Source: an uncultured Tateyamaria sp. (GTDB lineage Bacteria; Pseudomonadota; Alphaproteobacteria; Rhodobacterales; Rhodobacteraceae). From it: 64,000 nt of DNA. The DNA is taken from NCBI RefSeq assembly GCF_947504105.1, contig NZ_CANNGP010000002.1:62001-126000 (forward strand). Reading direction: 5' to 3'. Positions 39,606-50,760 of the stretch are shown here, one piece after another (the first letter of the stretch is position 1; each line of letters begins with the position of its first letter). The notes below the pieces were generated by a model. The model did no database searches and had not been told where the DNA came from. It saw only the letters and a program-made list of their open reading frames with translations. The translations under genes and the position numbers were made by a program.

Positions 39606-41474
39606 GTGTTTCACGTGAAACATTTTGATGTTGTGGTTATCGGTGGTGGAAACGCTGGGACCGAAGCGGCGCATGCTGCGGCGCGGATGGGCGCGTCAAC
39701 TGTATTGGTGACGATGAAGATTTCTGGGATCGGCGTTATGTCCTGCAATCCGGCCATTGGCGGCTTGGGAAAGGGGCATCTCGTACGTGAAATCGATGCA
39801 ATGGATGGAATCATGGGCCGCGTTGCCGATGCGTCTGGTATTCAATTTCGTTTATTGAACCGGCGCAAAGGTCCTGCTGTTCAAGGGCCACGTACGCAAT
39901 CGGATCGCGCTGTATATCAGAAAACCATGCTGCACATCATGCAGAACACGGAGAACCTTACAGTTGTTGAAGGCGAAGTGATCGATTTCCGCATGGATGG
40001 CGATAGAGTAGTAGGCGTATGTCTGGCTGACGATTCAGAGATTTTGGCAGATGCGGTTATTTTGACCACAGGTACATTCCTGCGCGGCACCATCCATATC
40101 GGCGATAAATCTTACCCGGGCGGGCGCATGGGGGATGAGGCGTCAGTTCCACTTGCCGATCGAATAGACGGCTTTGCCCTTCCCACGGGGCGTTTGAAAA
40201 CCGGCACGCCACCGCGATTGGATGCACGGACAATCAACTGGGGTGGATTGGATCAGCAAGAGGCGGACAGCGATCCTTCTCTCTTCTCCTTTATGTCCAC
40301 TACGGCACCTCTAAGACAGATCGCCTGCGGTATCACACATACAAATTCCAAAACTCATGACATCATTCGTGATAACCTTAACCGATCCGCCATGTATGGC
40401 GGCCATATCGAGGGCGTCGGCCCCAGGTACTGCCCGTCCATCGAGGATAAGATTGTGCGATTTGCTGATAAGGACTCGCACCAAATATTTCTTGAGCCTG
40501 AGGGGCTGAATGATCACACGATTTATCCGAACGGTATTTCTACATCTTTGCCTGAGGGCGTGCAGTTGGACTATATTCAGTCGATTGTGGGCTTGGAACA
40601 GGCCAAGATCCTGCAACCGGGCTATGCAATTGAGTACGACTATGTGGATCCGCGCGTTTTAAGCGCGGACCTGTCTCTCCGAAATGTTCCCGGACTGTTC
40701 CTTGCGGGGCAGATCAACGGCACAACCGGTTATGAGGAAGCGGCTGCGCAGGGTTTAGTGGCCGGATTGAACGCCGCACAGTGGGTACAGGGTAGGGATC
40801 CAGTGCATTTCCGTCGTGATCAAAGCTACATCGGTGTGATGATCGACGATCTGACCACCCGCGGCGTTACGGAGCCTTATCGTATGTTTACCTCACGCGC
40901 TGAGTTCCGCCTGTCGCTGCGCGCGGACAATGCGGATCAGCGGTTGACCCAGCTTGGTCGGGACTTGGGCTGCGTATCCGATGTGCGCATGTCAGTGTTT
41001 GCGGCAAAAAATGATCAACTCGCGGCGATGAGGGGCTGCCTGGGCGAAACCGAGTTCACTCCAAAGCAAATCGCGGCCCAGGGAATCCGGATCAACCAGG
41101 ACGGAATAAAGCGTACGCCGTTTCAGGTGCTGGCTTTTCCGGATGTGACGTTCGAGCAGGTCGCTGGCCTTGTGCCGGACGTGTTGCAGTTTCCAAAGGA
41201 AATCCAAGCGCAGGTCGCGCGGGACGCACTTTACGCCAATTATATCGCGCGACAGCAAAAAGACGTGGAAAAGCTGCGGAAAGACGAGCAACTTAAAATC
41301 CCCAAGGGCGTTGACTACTCCGTAATTTCTGGATTGTCCGCAGAACTTCAGAGTAAGTTGTCGCGTGTTCAGCCCGCTGACCTGGCGCAAGCTGCGCGGA
41401 TCGACGGAATGACACCCGCGGCGCTCGCGCTTATTCTTGGCCGCATTCGACTTTTGGAAAAGAAGTCAGCATGA
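39606..41474 (+). CDS. mnmG: tRNA uridine-5-carboxymethylaminomethyl modification enzyme MnmG
   Basis: GTG start; [61 protein letters not shown]. Confidence 0.98.
   Translation: MFHVKHFDVVVIGGGNAGTEAAHAAARMGASTVLVTMKISGIGVMSCNPAIGGLGKGHLVREIDAMDGIMGRVADASGIQFRLLNRRKGPAVQGPRTQSDRAVYQKTMLHIMQNTENLTVVEGEVIDFRMDGDRVVGVCLADDSEILADAVILTTGTFLRGTIHIGDKSYPGGRMGDEASVPLADRIDGFALPTGRLKTGTPPRLDARTINWGGLDQQEADSDPSLFSFMSTTAPLRQIACGITHTNSKTHDIIRDNLNRSAMYGGHIEGVGPRYCPSIEDKIVRFADKDSHQIFLEPEGLNDHTIYPNGISTSLPEGVQLDYIQSIVGLEQAKILQPGYAIEYDYVDPRVLSADLSLRNVPGLFLAGQINGTTGYEEAAAQGLVAGLNAAQWVQGRDPVHFRRDQSYIGVMIDDLTTRGVTEPYRMFTSRAEFRLSLRADNADQRLTQLGRDLGCVSDVRMSVFAAKNDQLAAMRGCLGETEFTPKQIAAQGIRINQDGIKRTPFQVLAFPDVTFEQVAGLVPDVLQFPKEIQAQVARDALYANYIARQQKDVEKLRKDEQLKIPKGVDYSVISGLSAELQSKLSRVQPADLAQAARIDGMTPAALALILGRIRLLEKKSA
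39607..39622. promoter_or_regulatory. parS: parS site 1 (TGTTTCACGTGAAACA), overlapping the mnmG start codon
   Basis: Perfect 16-bp palindrome identical to the canonical chromosomal parS core. Confidence 0.95.
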
Positions 41475-42082
41475 TGCAGGTACCAGGGTGGTGGGACCAG
41501 AATGTTTCACGTGAAACACTGGACAAGCTGCAGGGCTATGCGGCGCTGATCCGCAAATGGACACCAAAGATCAACCTTGTTGCCAAGTCGACCATAGACG
41601 ACATCGAGGCACGGCATATTTGGGACAGTGCTCAAATACACACGTCTCGACAGGGCGTTTGGGCTGATTTAGGCAGTGGAGGCGGGCTACCCGGAGTAGT
41701 TGTCGCGATCTTTGCACAGGCGGATGGGCTAGATGCGGCGGTCACTCTGGTTGAAAGTGATCAACGTAAAGCAACCTTTCTAAGGACATGCGCGCGCGAG
41801 CTGGATCTGCCAATGAAAGTTGTAGCGCAACGTGTTGAAGACGTGCAGGGACTTCAGGCTCAGACAATCTCGGCACGCGCACTGGCGCCTCTGGACTCTT
41901 TGCTGTCTCTGGCGAAACCGCATGTTGCGAAGTGCGGGTTGTGCCTGTTTCAAAAGGGAGCGCATTGGCAGGAAGAAGTTGAAGCCGCGCAGCAAAACTG
42001 GCGGTTTTCATATGATGCGATGCCAAGTAAAACAAATGCAGAAGCAGTAGTCCTCAAAATCAAGGATGTCACGCGTGTCTGA
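41471..42082 (+). CDS. rsmG: 16S rRNA (guanine527-N7)-methyltransferase RsmG
   Basis: [45 protein letters not shown]. Confidence 0.96.
   Translation: MMQVPGWWDQNVSRETLDKLQGYAALIRKWTPKINLVAKSTIDDIEARHIWDSAQIHTSRQGVWADLGSGGGLPGVVVAIFAQADGLDAAVTLVESDQRKATFLRTCARELDLPMKVVAQRVEDVQGLQAQTISARALAPLDSLLSLAKPHVAKCGLCLFQKGAHWQEEVEAAQQNWRFSYDAMPSKTNAEAVVLKIKDVTRV
41503..41518. promoter_or_regulatory. parS: parS site 2 (TGTTTCACGTGAAACA), inside the rsmG coding sequence
   Basis: Perfect 16-bp palindrome; encodes the NVSRET segment of RsmG. Confidence 0.95.
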
Positions 42083-42884
42083 TCCGACGCGCCCACCCGG
42101 GCCCAAGATTATCTCCGTTGCAAATCAAAAGGGAGGTGTGGGTAAGACCACGACCACCATCAACTTGGCAGCCGCCCTTGTGGAAATTGGAAGCCGAGTG
42201 CTTGTGGTGGATCTGGATCCACAGGGGAACGCGTCCACGGGCCTTGGGGTCGAGATGGAAGATCGGGAGCTTACTACATATGATCTTCTGTTGGACGATG
42301 TTCCGTTGAACGATGTCATCTTGGCGACCGACATCGATGATCTGGCAATTGTTCCTGCAACAGTTGATCTGAGTTCGGCGGACATTGAGTTGATTTCGAA
42401 CGAGAAGCGCAGCTTCCTGTTACATGACGCATTGCGGCAGACAGATATGGATGCCTATGGTTTTGACTTCATTCTAATTGACTGTCCGCCATCGCTGAAT
42501 TTGCTAACGGTAAATGCAATGATCGCGTCGGATTCAGTACTTGTGCCGCTCCAAAGCGAGTTCTTTGCATTGGAAGGGTTGTCGCAGTTGATGCTGACGG
42601 TCCGGGAGGTGCGGCAGACCGGCAATCCGAACCTCCGGATTGAGGGTGTGGTGTTGACGATGCACGATGCGCGAAACAATCTCTCCCAACAGGTCGAGCA
42701 AGACGCACGCGATAACCTGGGAGATATCGTTTTCAAAACGCGAATTCCGCGCAACGTAAGGGTCAGTGAGGCACCGTCCTATGCGATGCCGGTGTTGTCA
42801 TATGACAGCACCTCAAAAGGCGCGGTGGCTTATCGGGATCTGGCTAAGGAATTGGTCGCCAATAATGCAGCAGTGGGAGCCTGA
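42066..42884 (+). CDS. parA: chromosome partitioning ATPase ParA
   Basis: IISVANQKGGVGKTTTTINLAAALVEIG deviant Walker A. Confidence 0.97.
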   Translation: MSRVSDPTRPPGPKIISVANQKGGVGKTTTTINLAAALVEIGSRVLVVDLDPQGNASTGLGVEMEDRELTTYDLLLDDVPLNDVILATDIDDLAIVPATVDLSSADIELISNEKRSFLLHDALRQTDMDAYGFDFILIDCPPSLNLLTVNAMIASDSVLVPLQSEFFALEGLSQLMLTVREVRQTGNPNLRIEGVVLTMHDARNNLSQQVEQDARDNLGDIVFKTRIPRNVRVSEAPSYAMPVLSYDSTSKGAVAYRDLAKELVANNAAVGA

Positions 42885-42885
42885 C

Positions 42886-43779
42886 ATGGCAAGCAATGAA
42901 AAGAAACGAGGTTTGGGGCGTGGGCTCTCTGCATTGATGGCAGATGTTGCGGAGCCAGCTTCGCCAACCACCACATCGGGTGAGGGTGGAGAGCAAAATG
43001 TACCGATTGAAAAGATCAAGCCCAACCCGAACCAGCCACGTCGTCACTTCGACGCTGGCCCGCTCGAGGACCTTGTGGCATCTATCAAAGAGAAGGGTGT
43101 ACTGCAGCCATTGATCGTTCGACCCAGCGGGGGTGAGTACGAAATTGTTGCGGGCGAACGCCGCTGGCGTGCAGCTCAACAGGCACAGCTTCACGAGCTT
43201 CCAGTTCTGGTGCGTGATTTCTCGGACACAGAGGTGCTGGAAGTTGCGATCATCGAAAACATTCAGCGCGCTGACCTGAATCCCATCGAGGAAGCCGCAG
43301 GCTACAAACAGCTGATGGATCGTTTCGGTCACACGCAAGAAAAGATGGCCGAGGCGCTGGGCAAGTCCCGTAGTCACATTGCAAACCTTTTGCGGTTGCT
43401 GCAGCTTCCCGATGATATTCAGACCTTTGTGGTCGATGGTTCGCTGAGTGCGGGGCATGCCAGAGCGCTGATTACCGCTGACGATCCTGTTGCACTGGCA
43501 AAGAAGGTAATCGCCGACGGGCTGTCAGTTCGCGCGACCGAAGCTCTGGTTAAGAAAGTGTCGGAAGATGTAGGTGACAATATCTTCGTGGGTTCGCCAA
43601 AGCCGAAAGCTCAAAGCAAGGATGCTGACACCCGCGCACTCGAGGATGATCTGTCGGCGGCAACAGGCGTTAAGGTGTCATTGATGCACAAACCAGATGG
43701 CGAATCTGGTACCCTGACGCTGCAATACGACACCTTGGATCAGCTGGATGACTTGTGCCGACGTCTGAGTGCTAGCTAG
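42886..43779 (+). CDS. parB: chromosome partitioning protein ParB
   Basis: Likely start MASNEKKRGLGRGLSALMADV; IKPNPNQPRRHFD, GERRWRAAQQA. Confidence 0.97.
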   Translation: MASNEKKRGLGRGLSALMADVAEPASPTTTSGEGGEQNVPIEKIKPNPNQPRRHFDAGPLEDLVASIKEKGVLQPLIVRPSGGEYEIVAGERRWRAAQQAQLHELPVLVRDFSDTEVLEVAIIENIQRADLNPIEEAAGYKQLMDRFGHTQEKMAEALGKSRSHIANLLRLLQLPDDIQTFVVDGSLSAGHARALITADDPVALAKKVIADGLSVRATEALVKKVSEDVGDNIFVGSPKPKAQSKDADTRALEDDLSAATGVKVSLMHKPDGESGTLTLQYDTLDQLDDLCRRLSAS

Positions 43780-44921
43780 CCGTCCAAAAGGGATCGTAAA
43801 ACGCCATTTAACAAGCTAAACCCTTGATTCGTAACGTTTATTACACTTCCTTGCTGTCCGATAAGACCCATCTCAGTTAGCTCGGTCAACCGACTCTCAT
43901 CTAGCGGTCTGTTGGCCAGTTGTGCATACCGGTTCAAATCGATGCCTTCAGCCAAACGAAGGCCCATCATCAGGAATTCAACGGCCTGATCCGTGCCCGA
44001 CAGCGCTTGGTGGTGTTCTCTGTCGCTCCCCGAAAGCCAAGCTCCGGGCATCCGGTGTTGTTCAGTTGCGCGGCGACTTCCTTGCACCGTCAGGCGACCA
44101 TGTGCTCCCGGTCCGATCCCGGCATAGTCGCCATAGCGCCAATAAATCAGATTGTGCCGGGATTCTGCGCCGTCCTTTGCGTGGTTCGATACCTCGTATC
44201 GCGGCATCCCAAAGTCGGAACATACATCCTGTGTCATTGCATACATGTCGGCTGATAAGTCATCATCTGGTAAGCCGCCCAGCTTCCCACGCTTATATCG
44301 GTCACCAAAGGCAGTGCCTGGTTCAATGGTGAGTTGATACAAGGACACGTGATCCAGTCCGAGGGCAAGAGCTGCCCGCAGCTCAGATTCCCACTGTGTT
44401 AGAGACTGTTTTTGCCGCCCGTACATGAGATCGAAGCTAACGCGATCAAAGACGGACCGGGCGATGTCAAAGGCAGCCAAGCCTTCGGCAGCGGTGTGCA
44501 AACGACCCAGTGCTTGAAGATCTGGATCATTCAAGGCCTGAATGCCCATGGATACGCGGTTAACACCCGCACTACGAAAAGCGGTGAACTTGCCAGCTTC
44601 AACAGATGTTGGGTTGGCCTCAAGCGTTACCTCAAGATCGTTGGCCAGAGGCCATGTCTTGGCCGCCATGTCCAGGATTGCGCCGGTCGTCCCGGGATCC
44701 ATTAGACTGGGGGTGCCGCCGCCAAAGAAAACAGACCGTAGAACACGGCCCCGGGTTAATGAACCAACGCGTTTGACCTCGGATACCAGCGCTTCGCGCC
44801 ATGCGTCGTGATCAACAGTTTTGGTAACGTGGCTGTTAAAGTCACAGTACGGGCATTTTGCTGCGCAAAATGGCCAGTGGACATACAGGCCGAAGCCACC
44901 CGCTTCCCAATCCTCAGCCAA
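43776..44921 (-). CDS. hemW: radical SAM heme chaperone HemW
   Basis: GLYVHWPFCAAKCPYCDFNSHV, FFGGGTPSLMDP, SMGIQALND. Confidence 0.95.
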   Translation of the reverse strand: MAEDWEAGGFGLYVHWPFCAAKCPYCDFNSHVTKTVDHDAWREALVSEVKRVGSLTRGRVLRSVFFGGGTPSLMDPGTTGAILDMAAKTWPLANDLEVTLEANPTSVEAGKFTAFRSAGVNRVSMGIQALNDPDLQALGRLHTAAEGLAAFDIARSVFDRVSFDLMYGRQKQSLTQWESELRAALALGLDHVSLYQLTIEPGTAFGDRYKRGKLGGLPDDDLSADMYAMTQDVCSDFGMPRYEVSNHAKDGAESRHNLIYWRYGDYAGIGPGAHGRLTVQGSRRATEQHRMPGAWLSGSDREHHQALSGTDQAVEFLMMGLRLAEGIDLNRYAQLANRPLDESRLTELTEMGLIGQQGSVINVTNQGFSLLNGVLRSLLDG

Positions 44922-45525
44922 AACAGCCTGCGATCAACTTCTTGAAGCTGTCGGCCCGGTGACTGATCCTGTTTTTTTCGTCGGCCGACATTTCGGCAAA
45001 GGTGCGGTCATGACCGACAGGTTGGAACATTGGGTCATAACCGTGGCCCAACTGTCCGCGTACTGGCCAAACCAAGGTTCCTTCAACCGTACCAACAAAC
45101 ACTTCTTCATGTCCGCCAGGCCATGCCAGAACAAGGGTCGAGCAGAATCGAGCCGTCCACGGAGCCGCGGCCTGACGCTTTATGAGCTCCGAATGCGTGC
45201 GCGTCATGGCCAGCATGAAGTCACGCCCGTTTGGTGTTTCTGCCCAATCAGCGGTGTAGACACCGGGTTCGCCATCCAAGCCGTCAACTTCGATCCCGGA
45301 ATCATCAGCAAGGGCTGGCAGGCCCGTCGCCTCAACTGCCGCCAGCGCCTTGATCCTTGCGTTTCCGACAAACGTGGATTCCGTTTCCTTGGGTTCCGGC
45401 AGCTTCATCTCGGCTGCCCCGACGACGGTAACGCCGAAAGGTTGGAACAGTTGTTCCATTTCCTCCAGTTTGCCGGCGTTGTGCGTGGCAACCAGAATTC
45501 GGGTCTCGTCGAACCGTCGAGTCAT
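44914..45525 (-). CDS. rdgB: RdgB/HAM1 non-canonical purine NTP pyrophosphatase
   Basis: [43 protein letters not shown]. Confidence 0.95.
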   Translation of the reverse strand: MTRRFDETRILVATHNAGKLEEMEQLFQPFGVTVVGAAEMKLPEPKETESTFVGNARIKALAAVEATGLPALADDSGIEVDGLDGEPGVYTADWAETPNGRDFMLAMTRTHSELIKRQAAAPWTARFCSTLVLAWPGGHEEVFVGTVEGTLVWPVRGQLGHGYDPMFQPVGHDRTFAEMSADEKNRISHRADSFKKLIAGCFG

Positions 45526-46235
45526 ACGGTTACGCTTTGTTGAATGGTAACCAGTTCGCTTACGCCTTTTTCGGCAAGGTCCATCAATGCGTTCATCTGA
45601 TCCCGGCTGAAGGCGGCCCCCTCGGCGCTCATCTGGACTTCGATCAGCTGCTTGTCGCCCGTCATTATAAAGTTGCCATCGACGCCCGCATCGCTGTCTT
45701 CGGGGTAATCAAGGTCAAGCACAGGCTGACCAGCATAGATTCCGCAGCTGATGGCTGCGACAGGTGATACCAGTGGATCGGTCACCACATCTCCCGCTTT
45801 CATCAACTTGTTCACAGCTAAACGTAGGGCCACCCAACCGCCAGTAATAGAGGCGCAGCGCGTGCCGCCATCGGCTTGAAGTACGTCACAGTCGACAGTG
45901 ATCTGACGTTCACCCAGCGCAACGCGGTCAACGCCCGCTCGCAGTGAACGGCCGATCAGCCGTTGGATTTCCACGGTGCGGCCGCCTTGCTTGCCGGACG
46001 CAGCTTCGCGCCGCATCCTTGTGTTGGTCGCCCGTGGCAGCATTCCGTACTCGGCCGTGACCCAACCCAAGCCAGATCCTTTGATGAATGGCGGTACACG
46101 ATCCTCGATTGTCGCAGTGCACAACACATGCGTGTCACCCATCTTGATCAGGGCGGACCCTTCGGCGTGTTTGGTAAAGCCTGTTTCGATGGAAACGGAC
46201 CGCATTTCGCTCAGTTCTCGACCAGAGGGGCGCAT
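45522..46235 (-). CDS. rph: ribonuclease PH
   Basis: Likely start [45 protein letters not shown]. Confidence 0.97.
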   Translation of the reverse strand: MRPSGRELSEMRSVSIETGFTKHAEGSALIKMGDTHVLCTATIEDRVPPFIKGSGLGWVTAEYGMLPRATNTRMRREAASGKQGGRTVEIQRLIGRSLRAGVDRVALGERQITVDCDVLQADGGTRCASITGGWVALRLAVNKLMKAGDVVTDPLVSPVAAISCGIYAGQPVLDLDYPEDSDAGVDGNFIMTGDKQLIEVQMSAEGAAFSRDQMNALMDLAEKGVSELVTIQQSVTV

Positions 46236-46334
46236 GTGACTTCCTTTTTCGTGTATGAAACGGGGATAGCCCCGGGCCGTGCCCACTGGCAACCCCGATT
46301 GACCTTTGTTTTCCGAGCCCTTTAATACCAATCG

Positions 46335-47408
46335 ATGACCGACACACAGAAACTGCTGGACGAGATGAACGATCGCTCACGCGAGGTGTTCCGCCGCGTG
46401 GTCGAAGGCTACCTGAATTCTGGGGATCCGGTTGGATCTCGTACCTTGACCCGCGACTTCAGTGAAAATGTCAGCGCCGCCACAATCAGAAACGTGATGC
46501 AGGACCTTGAATTCATGGGCCTGCTTAACAGCCCACATGTCAGCGCTGGCCGCATCCCAACACAATTGGGTCTGCGCATGTTTGTTGATGGGTTGTTGGA
46601 AGTCGGGGTGCCGGACGATTCCGACAAGGAAAAGATCGACGCCACGCTTGGACAGAATGAACGTGATGTAGGTGGAATACTCGACCGGGTGGGCTCCGCG
46701 TTATCTGGTGTGACACAGGGCGCGTCGCTTGTGTTGACCCCAAAACACGAGGCTGAGATCAAGCATTTGGATTTCGTCCCGCTCGGACCTGAGCAGGCGC
46801 TTGTCGTCTTGGTCTTTGCGGATGGGCATGTTGAGAACCGCCTGTTCCAACCTCCGCCCGGTCAAACACCGTCCTCGATGCGTGAGGCAGCAAATTTCCT
46901 GAATGCAATGATCGAAGGCCGTACCCTGAGTGAGGTAAAGACGATCGTCCAGCGAGAGATTGTCGATCGCCGGCAAGAGATCGACGCGCTATCGCGCGCT
47001 CTGGTCGAAAGTGGTCTGGCCACATGGGAGGGCGAGGGGGGAGACACACCGGAACGTCTGATCGTCCGGGGTCGGTCCAACCTGCTCGACGAATCGACGC
47101 AAGCCGAAGATCTGGAACGCATTCGCTCCCTCTTTGACGACCTTGAACGCAAACGAGACATCGCTGAATTTCTGGACCTGACCCAAGAGGGCGACGGTGT
47201 GCGCATTTTTATTGGCTCAGAGAACAAACTTTTCTCACTTTCGGGTTCCTCTTTGGTGGTTTCCCCATATATGAACGCGGATCGAAAGATTATCGGAGCG
47301 GTTGGGGTCATCGGACCCACGCGGCTGAACTATGGCCGGATCGTTCCGATTGTGGATTACACAGCCCAGCTGGTCGGGCGCATGCTGACCGACCGCAATG
47401 AAAGGTGA
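46335..47408 (+). CDS. hrcA: heat-inducible transcription repressor HrcA
   Basis: [54 protein letters not shown]. Confidence 0.96.
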   Translation: MTDTQKLLDEMNDRSREVFRRVVEGYLNSGDPVGSRTLTRDFSENVSAATIRNVMQDLEFMGLLNSPHVSAGRIPTQLGLRMFVDGLLEVGVPDDSDKEKIDATLGQNERDVGGILDRVGSALSGVTQGASLVLTPKHEAEIKHLDFVPLGPEQALVVLVFADGHVENRLFQPPPGQTPSSMREAANFLNAMIEGRTLSEVKTIVQREIVDRRQEIDALSRALVESGLATWEGEGGDTPERLIVRGRSNLLDESTQAEDLERIRSLFDDLERKRDIAEFLDLTQEGDGVRIFIGSENKLFSLSGSSLVVSPYMNADRKIIGAVGVIGPTRLNYGRIVPIVDYTAQLVGRMLTDRNER

Positions 47409-47411
47409 AAC

Positions 47412-47975
47412 ATGGCTGAGCCCAAGAACGACGATTTTCTTGACGACATCGATATCGCCGCCGAAGAAGAATATGCCGAGGACATGGCCGAGATTGATGA
47501 CGAAGCGATTGAGCTTGATCAATTACGTGCCGAGCGTGATGAACTGAAAGACAGGTTCATGCGTGCATTGGCGGATGCTGAAAACGCCCGCAAGCGGTCC
47601 GAAAAGGATCGGCGCGAGGCAGAGAACTATGGCGGGTCGAAACTGGCGCGCGATATGCTGCCCGTCTACGACAATATGAAGCGCGCGCTTGAGTCCGCGA
47701 CCGACGAACAGCGCGAAGTCTCTGCTGCGTTGCTCGAAGGTGTCGAGCTGACAATGCGCGAGTTGCTGAACGTGTTCAAGAAACACGGGATTGAGCGTAT
47801 TTCACCCGAGGTGGGGGATACTTTTGATCCACAGCATCATCAGGCGATGTTCGAAGCACCCGTACCGGGCACCAAAGCAGGCGAGATCATTCAAGTCTCT
47901 GCCGAAGGGTTTATGCTACACGATCGTCTGCTGCGCCCCGCGCAGGTCGGCGTGTCGTCCATGCCTGCCAGCTGA
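47412..47975 (+). CDS. grpE: nucleotide exchange factor GrpE
   Basis: RDELKDRFMRALADAENARKRSEKDRREAENYGGSKLARDMLPVYDNMKRAL. Confidence 0.95.
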   Translation: MAEPKNDDFLDDIDIAAEEEYAEDMAEIDDEAIELDQLRAERDELKDRFMRALADAENARKRSEKDRREAENYGGSKLARDMLPVYDNMKRALESATDEQREVSAALLEGVELTMRELLNVFKKHGIERISPEVGDTFDPQHHQAMFEAPVPGTKAGEIIQVSAEGFMLHDRLLRPAQVGVSSMPAS

Positions 47976-47998
47976 ACGGCTCAAAGTACCTGAAAAAC

Positions 47999-48029
47999 AA
48001 AGACGCGGTCAGGACTTGGCCGCGTCTTT
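47999..48029. terminator. bidirectional terminator-like hairpin AAAGACGCGG-N11-CCGCGTCTTT
   Basis: 10-bp perfect stem; overlaps the 3' end of mutS (KDAAKS*), between convergent grpE and mutS. Confidence 0.75.
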
Positions 48030-50639
48030 CAGTTTGTAGATCATGTCGAGCGCTTCCCGCGGTGTCAGCTGGTCGGGATGGACGTCCTCAAGCATCTCCA
48101 AAGCGGGCGAATTTACTGTTTTCACGGGTTGAGGCGTTGGTGTGGCCGAGAACAGCGGTAGATCATCGATCAGGGTTTTCTGCGTCGCACCTCCTTCGCG
48201 TTCCCCACTCTCCAATGCATCCAGAACGACGCGCGCGCGAGCAATCACGGCCGGGGGAAGCCCGGCCAATTGTGCGACCTGCACGCCGTAGGATCTGTCT
48301 GCCGCCCCGCGCTTCACCTCATGCAGGAAAATGACCTCGCCATCCCATTCCTTGACCGAAACCGTTGCATTCTCGACCCCGTCCAGCTTGCCAGCCAGTG
48401 CCGTCATTTCGTGATAATGCGTTGCGAACAACGCGCGTGACTTGTTCACGTCGTGCAGATGCTCCAGCGTCGCCCATGCAATCGATAACCCGTCATAGGT
48501 GGCTGTTCCGCGTCCGATCTCGTCCAGAATGACCAATGCACGATCATCTGCCTGGTTCAGGATCGCAGCTGTTTCCACCATCTCGACCATGAAAGTGGAC
48601 CGTCCGCGTGCCAAGTCATCAGATGCGCCCACACGGCTGAAAATTTGGCTGACCAGACCGATATGCGCGGATCGCGCCGGAACGAAACTGCCCATCTGTG
48701 CGAGGATCGCGATCAAGGCGTTTTGCCGCAGGAAGGTCGACTTACCAGACATGTTTGGTCCGGTCAGAAGCCATACAGCTGCTGCATCATCGGCATTCAA
48801 CTCGCAATCGTTGGCGATAAAGGGTGTTCCGCCTTGTCGTGACAGCGCATGTTCGACAACCGGATGGCGTCCACCGTCGATTTCGAATGCACGCGAGGTG
48901 TCGAGATCGGGTTTGCACCAGTTCTGTGACACAGCGAGATTGGCAAGCGCTGTCGCCAGATCAAACTCGGCCAGCGCGCGTGCTGTTTGGCTGATATGGG
49001 CCGCCTGATCCAAGATCAGTGATTTCAGCCCTTCGTAGAGACGTTTTTCAATTTCAAGCGCTCTGCCACCAGCGTTCAGAATTCGGGTTTCTAGGTCGGA
49101 CAGCTCGACCGTTGTAAAGCGCACCTGATTTGCAGTTGTCTGACGATGGATGAAAGTTTCGTTCAGCGGTGCCGACATCATCTTGTCCGCATGGGTGGCT
49201 GTCACTTCGATGAAGTAGCCAAGCACATTGTTATGCTTGATCTTGAGCGACTGCACGCCCGACTGTGCGGCGTAGTCCTTTTGCATCTTGGCGATGACAG
49301 ATCGACCTTCGTCCCGCAATTGGCGCGCTTCGTCCAAGTCCTGATCACAACCTGTCGCGATGAATCCACCATCGCGGGCCAACAAGGGTGGATCTGCCAC
49401 CAGGTCGTTCTCAAGGCGATCAATCAGGTCTGCGTGACCTGCCAGATCCTTGAACGCACTTTTCAAAAGTGATGGGAGTTCATTTGGTTGGGTATCGAAC
49501 AATGCCTGCGCCTGACCCAGACCGTTGCGTAGGGCGGCAAGGTCGCGCGGCCCACCTCGATCCAGAGATAGCCGGGACAGGGCACGGTCCATATCGGGCA
49601 CACGCTTCAATGAATCCCGTGTGGTTTGGGTGAAACTTGTCCCTTCGGCACAATATGCAACTGCATCCAGACGATCCGAAATCGTCTCCAGGATGCGTGA
49701 AGGCGAGGCAAGGCGCCGTTCAAGCAATCGCGCGCCTGCCGCCGTCACCGTTTGGTCGATGACAGAAAGCAACGATCCGCTTCGGCCGCCGGACAATGCG
49801 GATGTCAGCTCGAGATTGCGGCGAGTCGCGGCGTCGATCTGCACCGTTCGGGTCTGTACCTCCTGCCGCGGCGGGCGAAGCAGGGGCAATTTGCCTTTCT
49901 GCGTGATTTCAAGATACTCGACCAGCGCCCCCATTGCACCGACTTCGGCCCGCGCAAAGGTCCCAAACGCATCAAGGGTCTGGACGTTGAACAGCGCGCC
50001 CAGCCGATCCGCGCCAGCCGAGCTGTCAAAAGCGGCGCCCCCGAGTGTCGTGATCGCAATGCCAAACTCCTCGACCAAGGGGCGCAACCCTGCCTCTTTT
50101 GCATCGGTGACGATCAGCTCGGAGGGTGCGAGACGAGCCAATTCAGGCCCTAACAAGGCCAAATCAAGCGACATAACTGAAAACGCACCGGTCGAAATAT
50201 CCACCCAAGCCAGCGCACCTTGACCCCTTACATCGGCGAATGCCGCGAGGAAATTGTGTCGCCGCGCTTCAAGCAGCGTATCTTCGGTCAGGGTGCCAGG
50301 CGTCACCAATCGCACCACGTCGCGCTTCACGACGGATTTCGAACCGCGCTTTTTTGCCTCTGCCGGGCTTTCCATCTGTTCGCACACGGCGACGCGAAAC
50401 CCTTTGCGGATGAGGGTGAGCAGATATCCTTCGGCGGAATGAACAGGAACACCACACATCGGGATGTCCGCGCCGTCATGCTTGCTGCGTTTGGTCAGTG
50501 CGATGTCCAACGCTTCGGCCGCCGCGACCGCGTCGTCAAAGAACATCTCGTAAAAATCGCCCATCCGATAAAACAAGAGCGCACCGGGATGCGCCGCCTT
50601 GATCTCAAGATATTGCGCCATCATCGGCGTGACTGACAT
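48009..50639 (-). CDS. mutS: DNA mismatch repair protein MutS
   Basis: Likely start MSVTPMMAQYLEIKAAHPGALLFYRMGDFYEMF (50666 also possible); LTGPNMSGKSTFLRQNALIAILAQ. Confidence 0.97.
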   Translation of the reverse strand: MSVTPMMAQYLEIKAAHPGALLFYRMGDFYEMFFDDAVAAAEALDIALTKRSKHDGADIPMCGVPVHSAEGYLLTLIRKGFRVAVCEQMESPAEAKKRGSKSVVKRDVVRLVTPGTLTEDTLLEARRHNFLAAFADVRGQGALAWVDISTGAFSVMSLDLALLGPELARLAPSELIVTDAKEAGLRPLVEEFGIAITTLGGAAFDSSAGADRLGALFNVQTLDAFGTFARAEVGAMGALVEYLEITQKGKLPLLRPPRQEVQTRTVQIDAATRRNLELTSALSGGRSGSLLSVIDQTVTAAGARLLERRLASPSRILETISDRLDAVAYCAEGTSFTQTTRDSLKRVPDMDRALSRLSLDRGGPRDLAALRNGLGQAQALFDTQPNELPSLLKSAFKDLAGHADLIDRLENDLVADPPLLARDGGFIATGCDQDLDEARQLRDEGRSVIAKMQKDYAAQSGVQSLKIKHNNVLGYFIEVTATHADKMMSAPLNETFIHRQTTANQVRFTTVELSDLETRILNAGGRALEIEKRLYEGLKSLILDQAAHISQTARALAEFDLATALANLAVSQNWCKPDLDTSRAFEIDGGRHPVVEHALSRQGGTPFIANDCELNADDAAAVWLLTGPNMSGKSTFLRQNALIAILAQMGSFVPARSAHIGLVSQIFSRVGASDDLARGRSTFMVEMVETAAILNQADDRALVILDEIGRGTATYDGLSIAWATLEHLHDVNKSRALFATHYHEMTALAGKLDGVENATVSVKEWDGEVIFLHEVKRGAADRSYGVQVAQLAGLPPAVIARARVVLDALESGEREGGATQKTLIDDLPLFSATPTPQPVKTVNSPALEMLEDVHPDQLTPREALDMIYKLKDAAKS

Positions 50640-50760
50640 GACATCCCCCTGTTCGTCGCGCGACATTACAAACGGTGTGACCCGAGGAAAAGCCAAAGTC
50701 GATTGAGGCGCGGCATCCGGCAGGTTAAGACGCCATGGTGTCACGGGAGGACAGCCGCAC

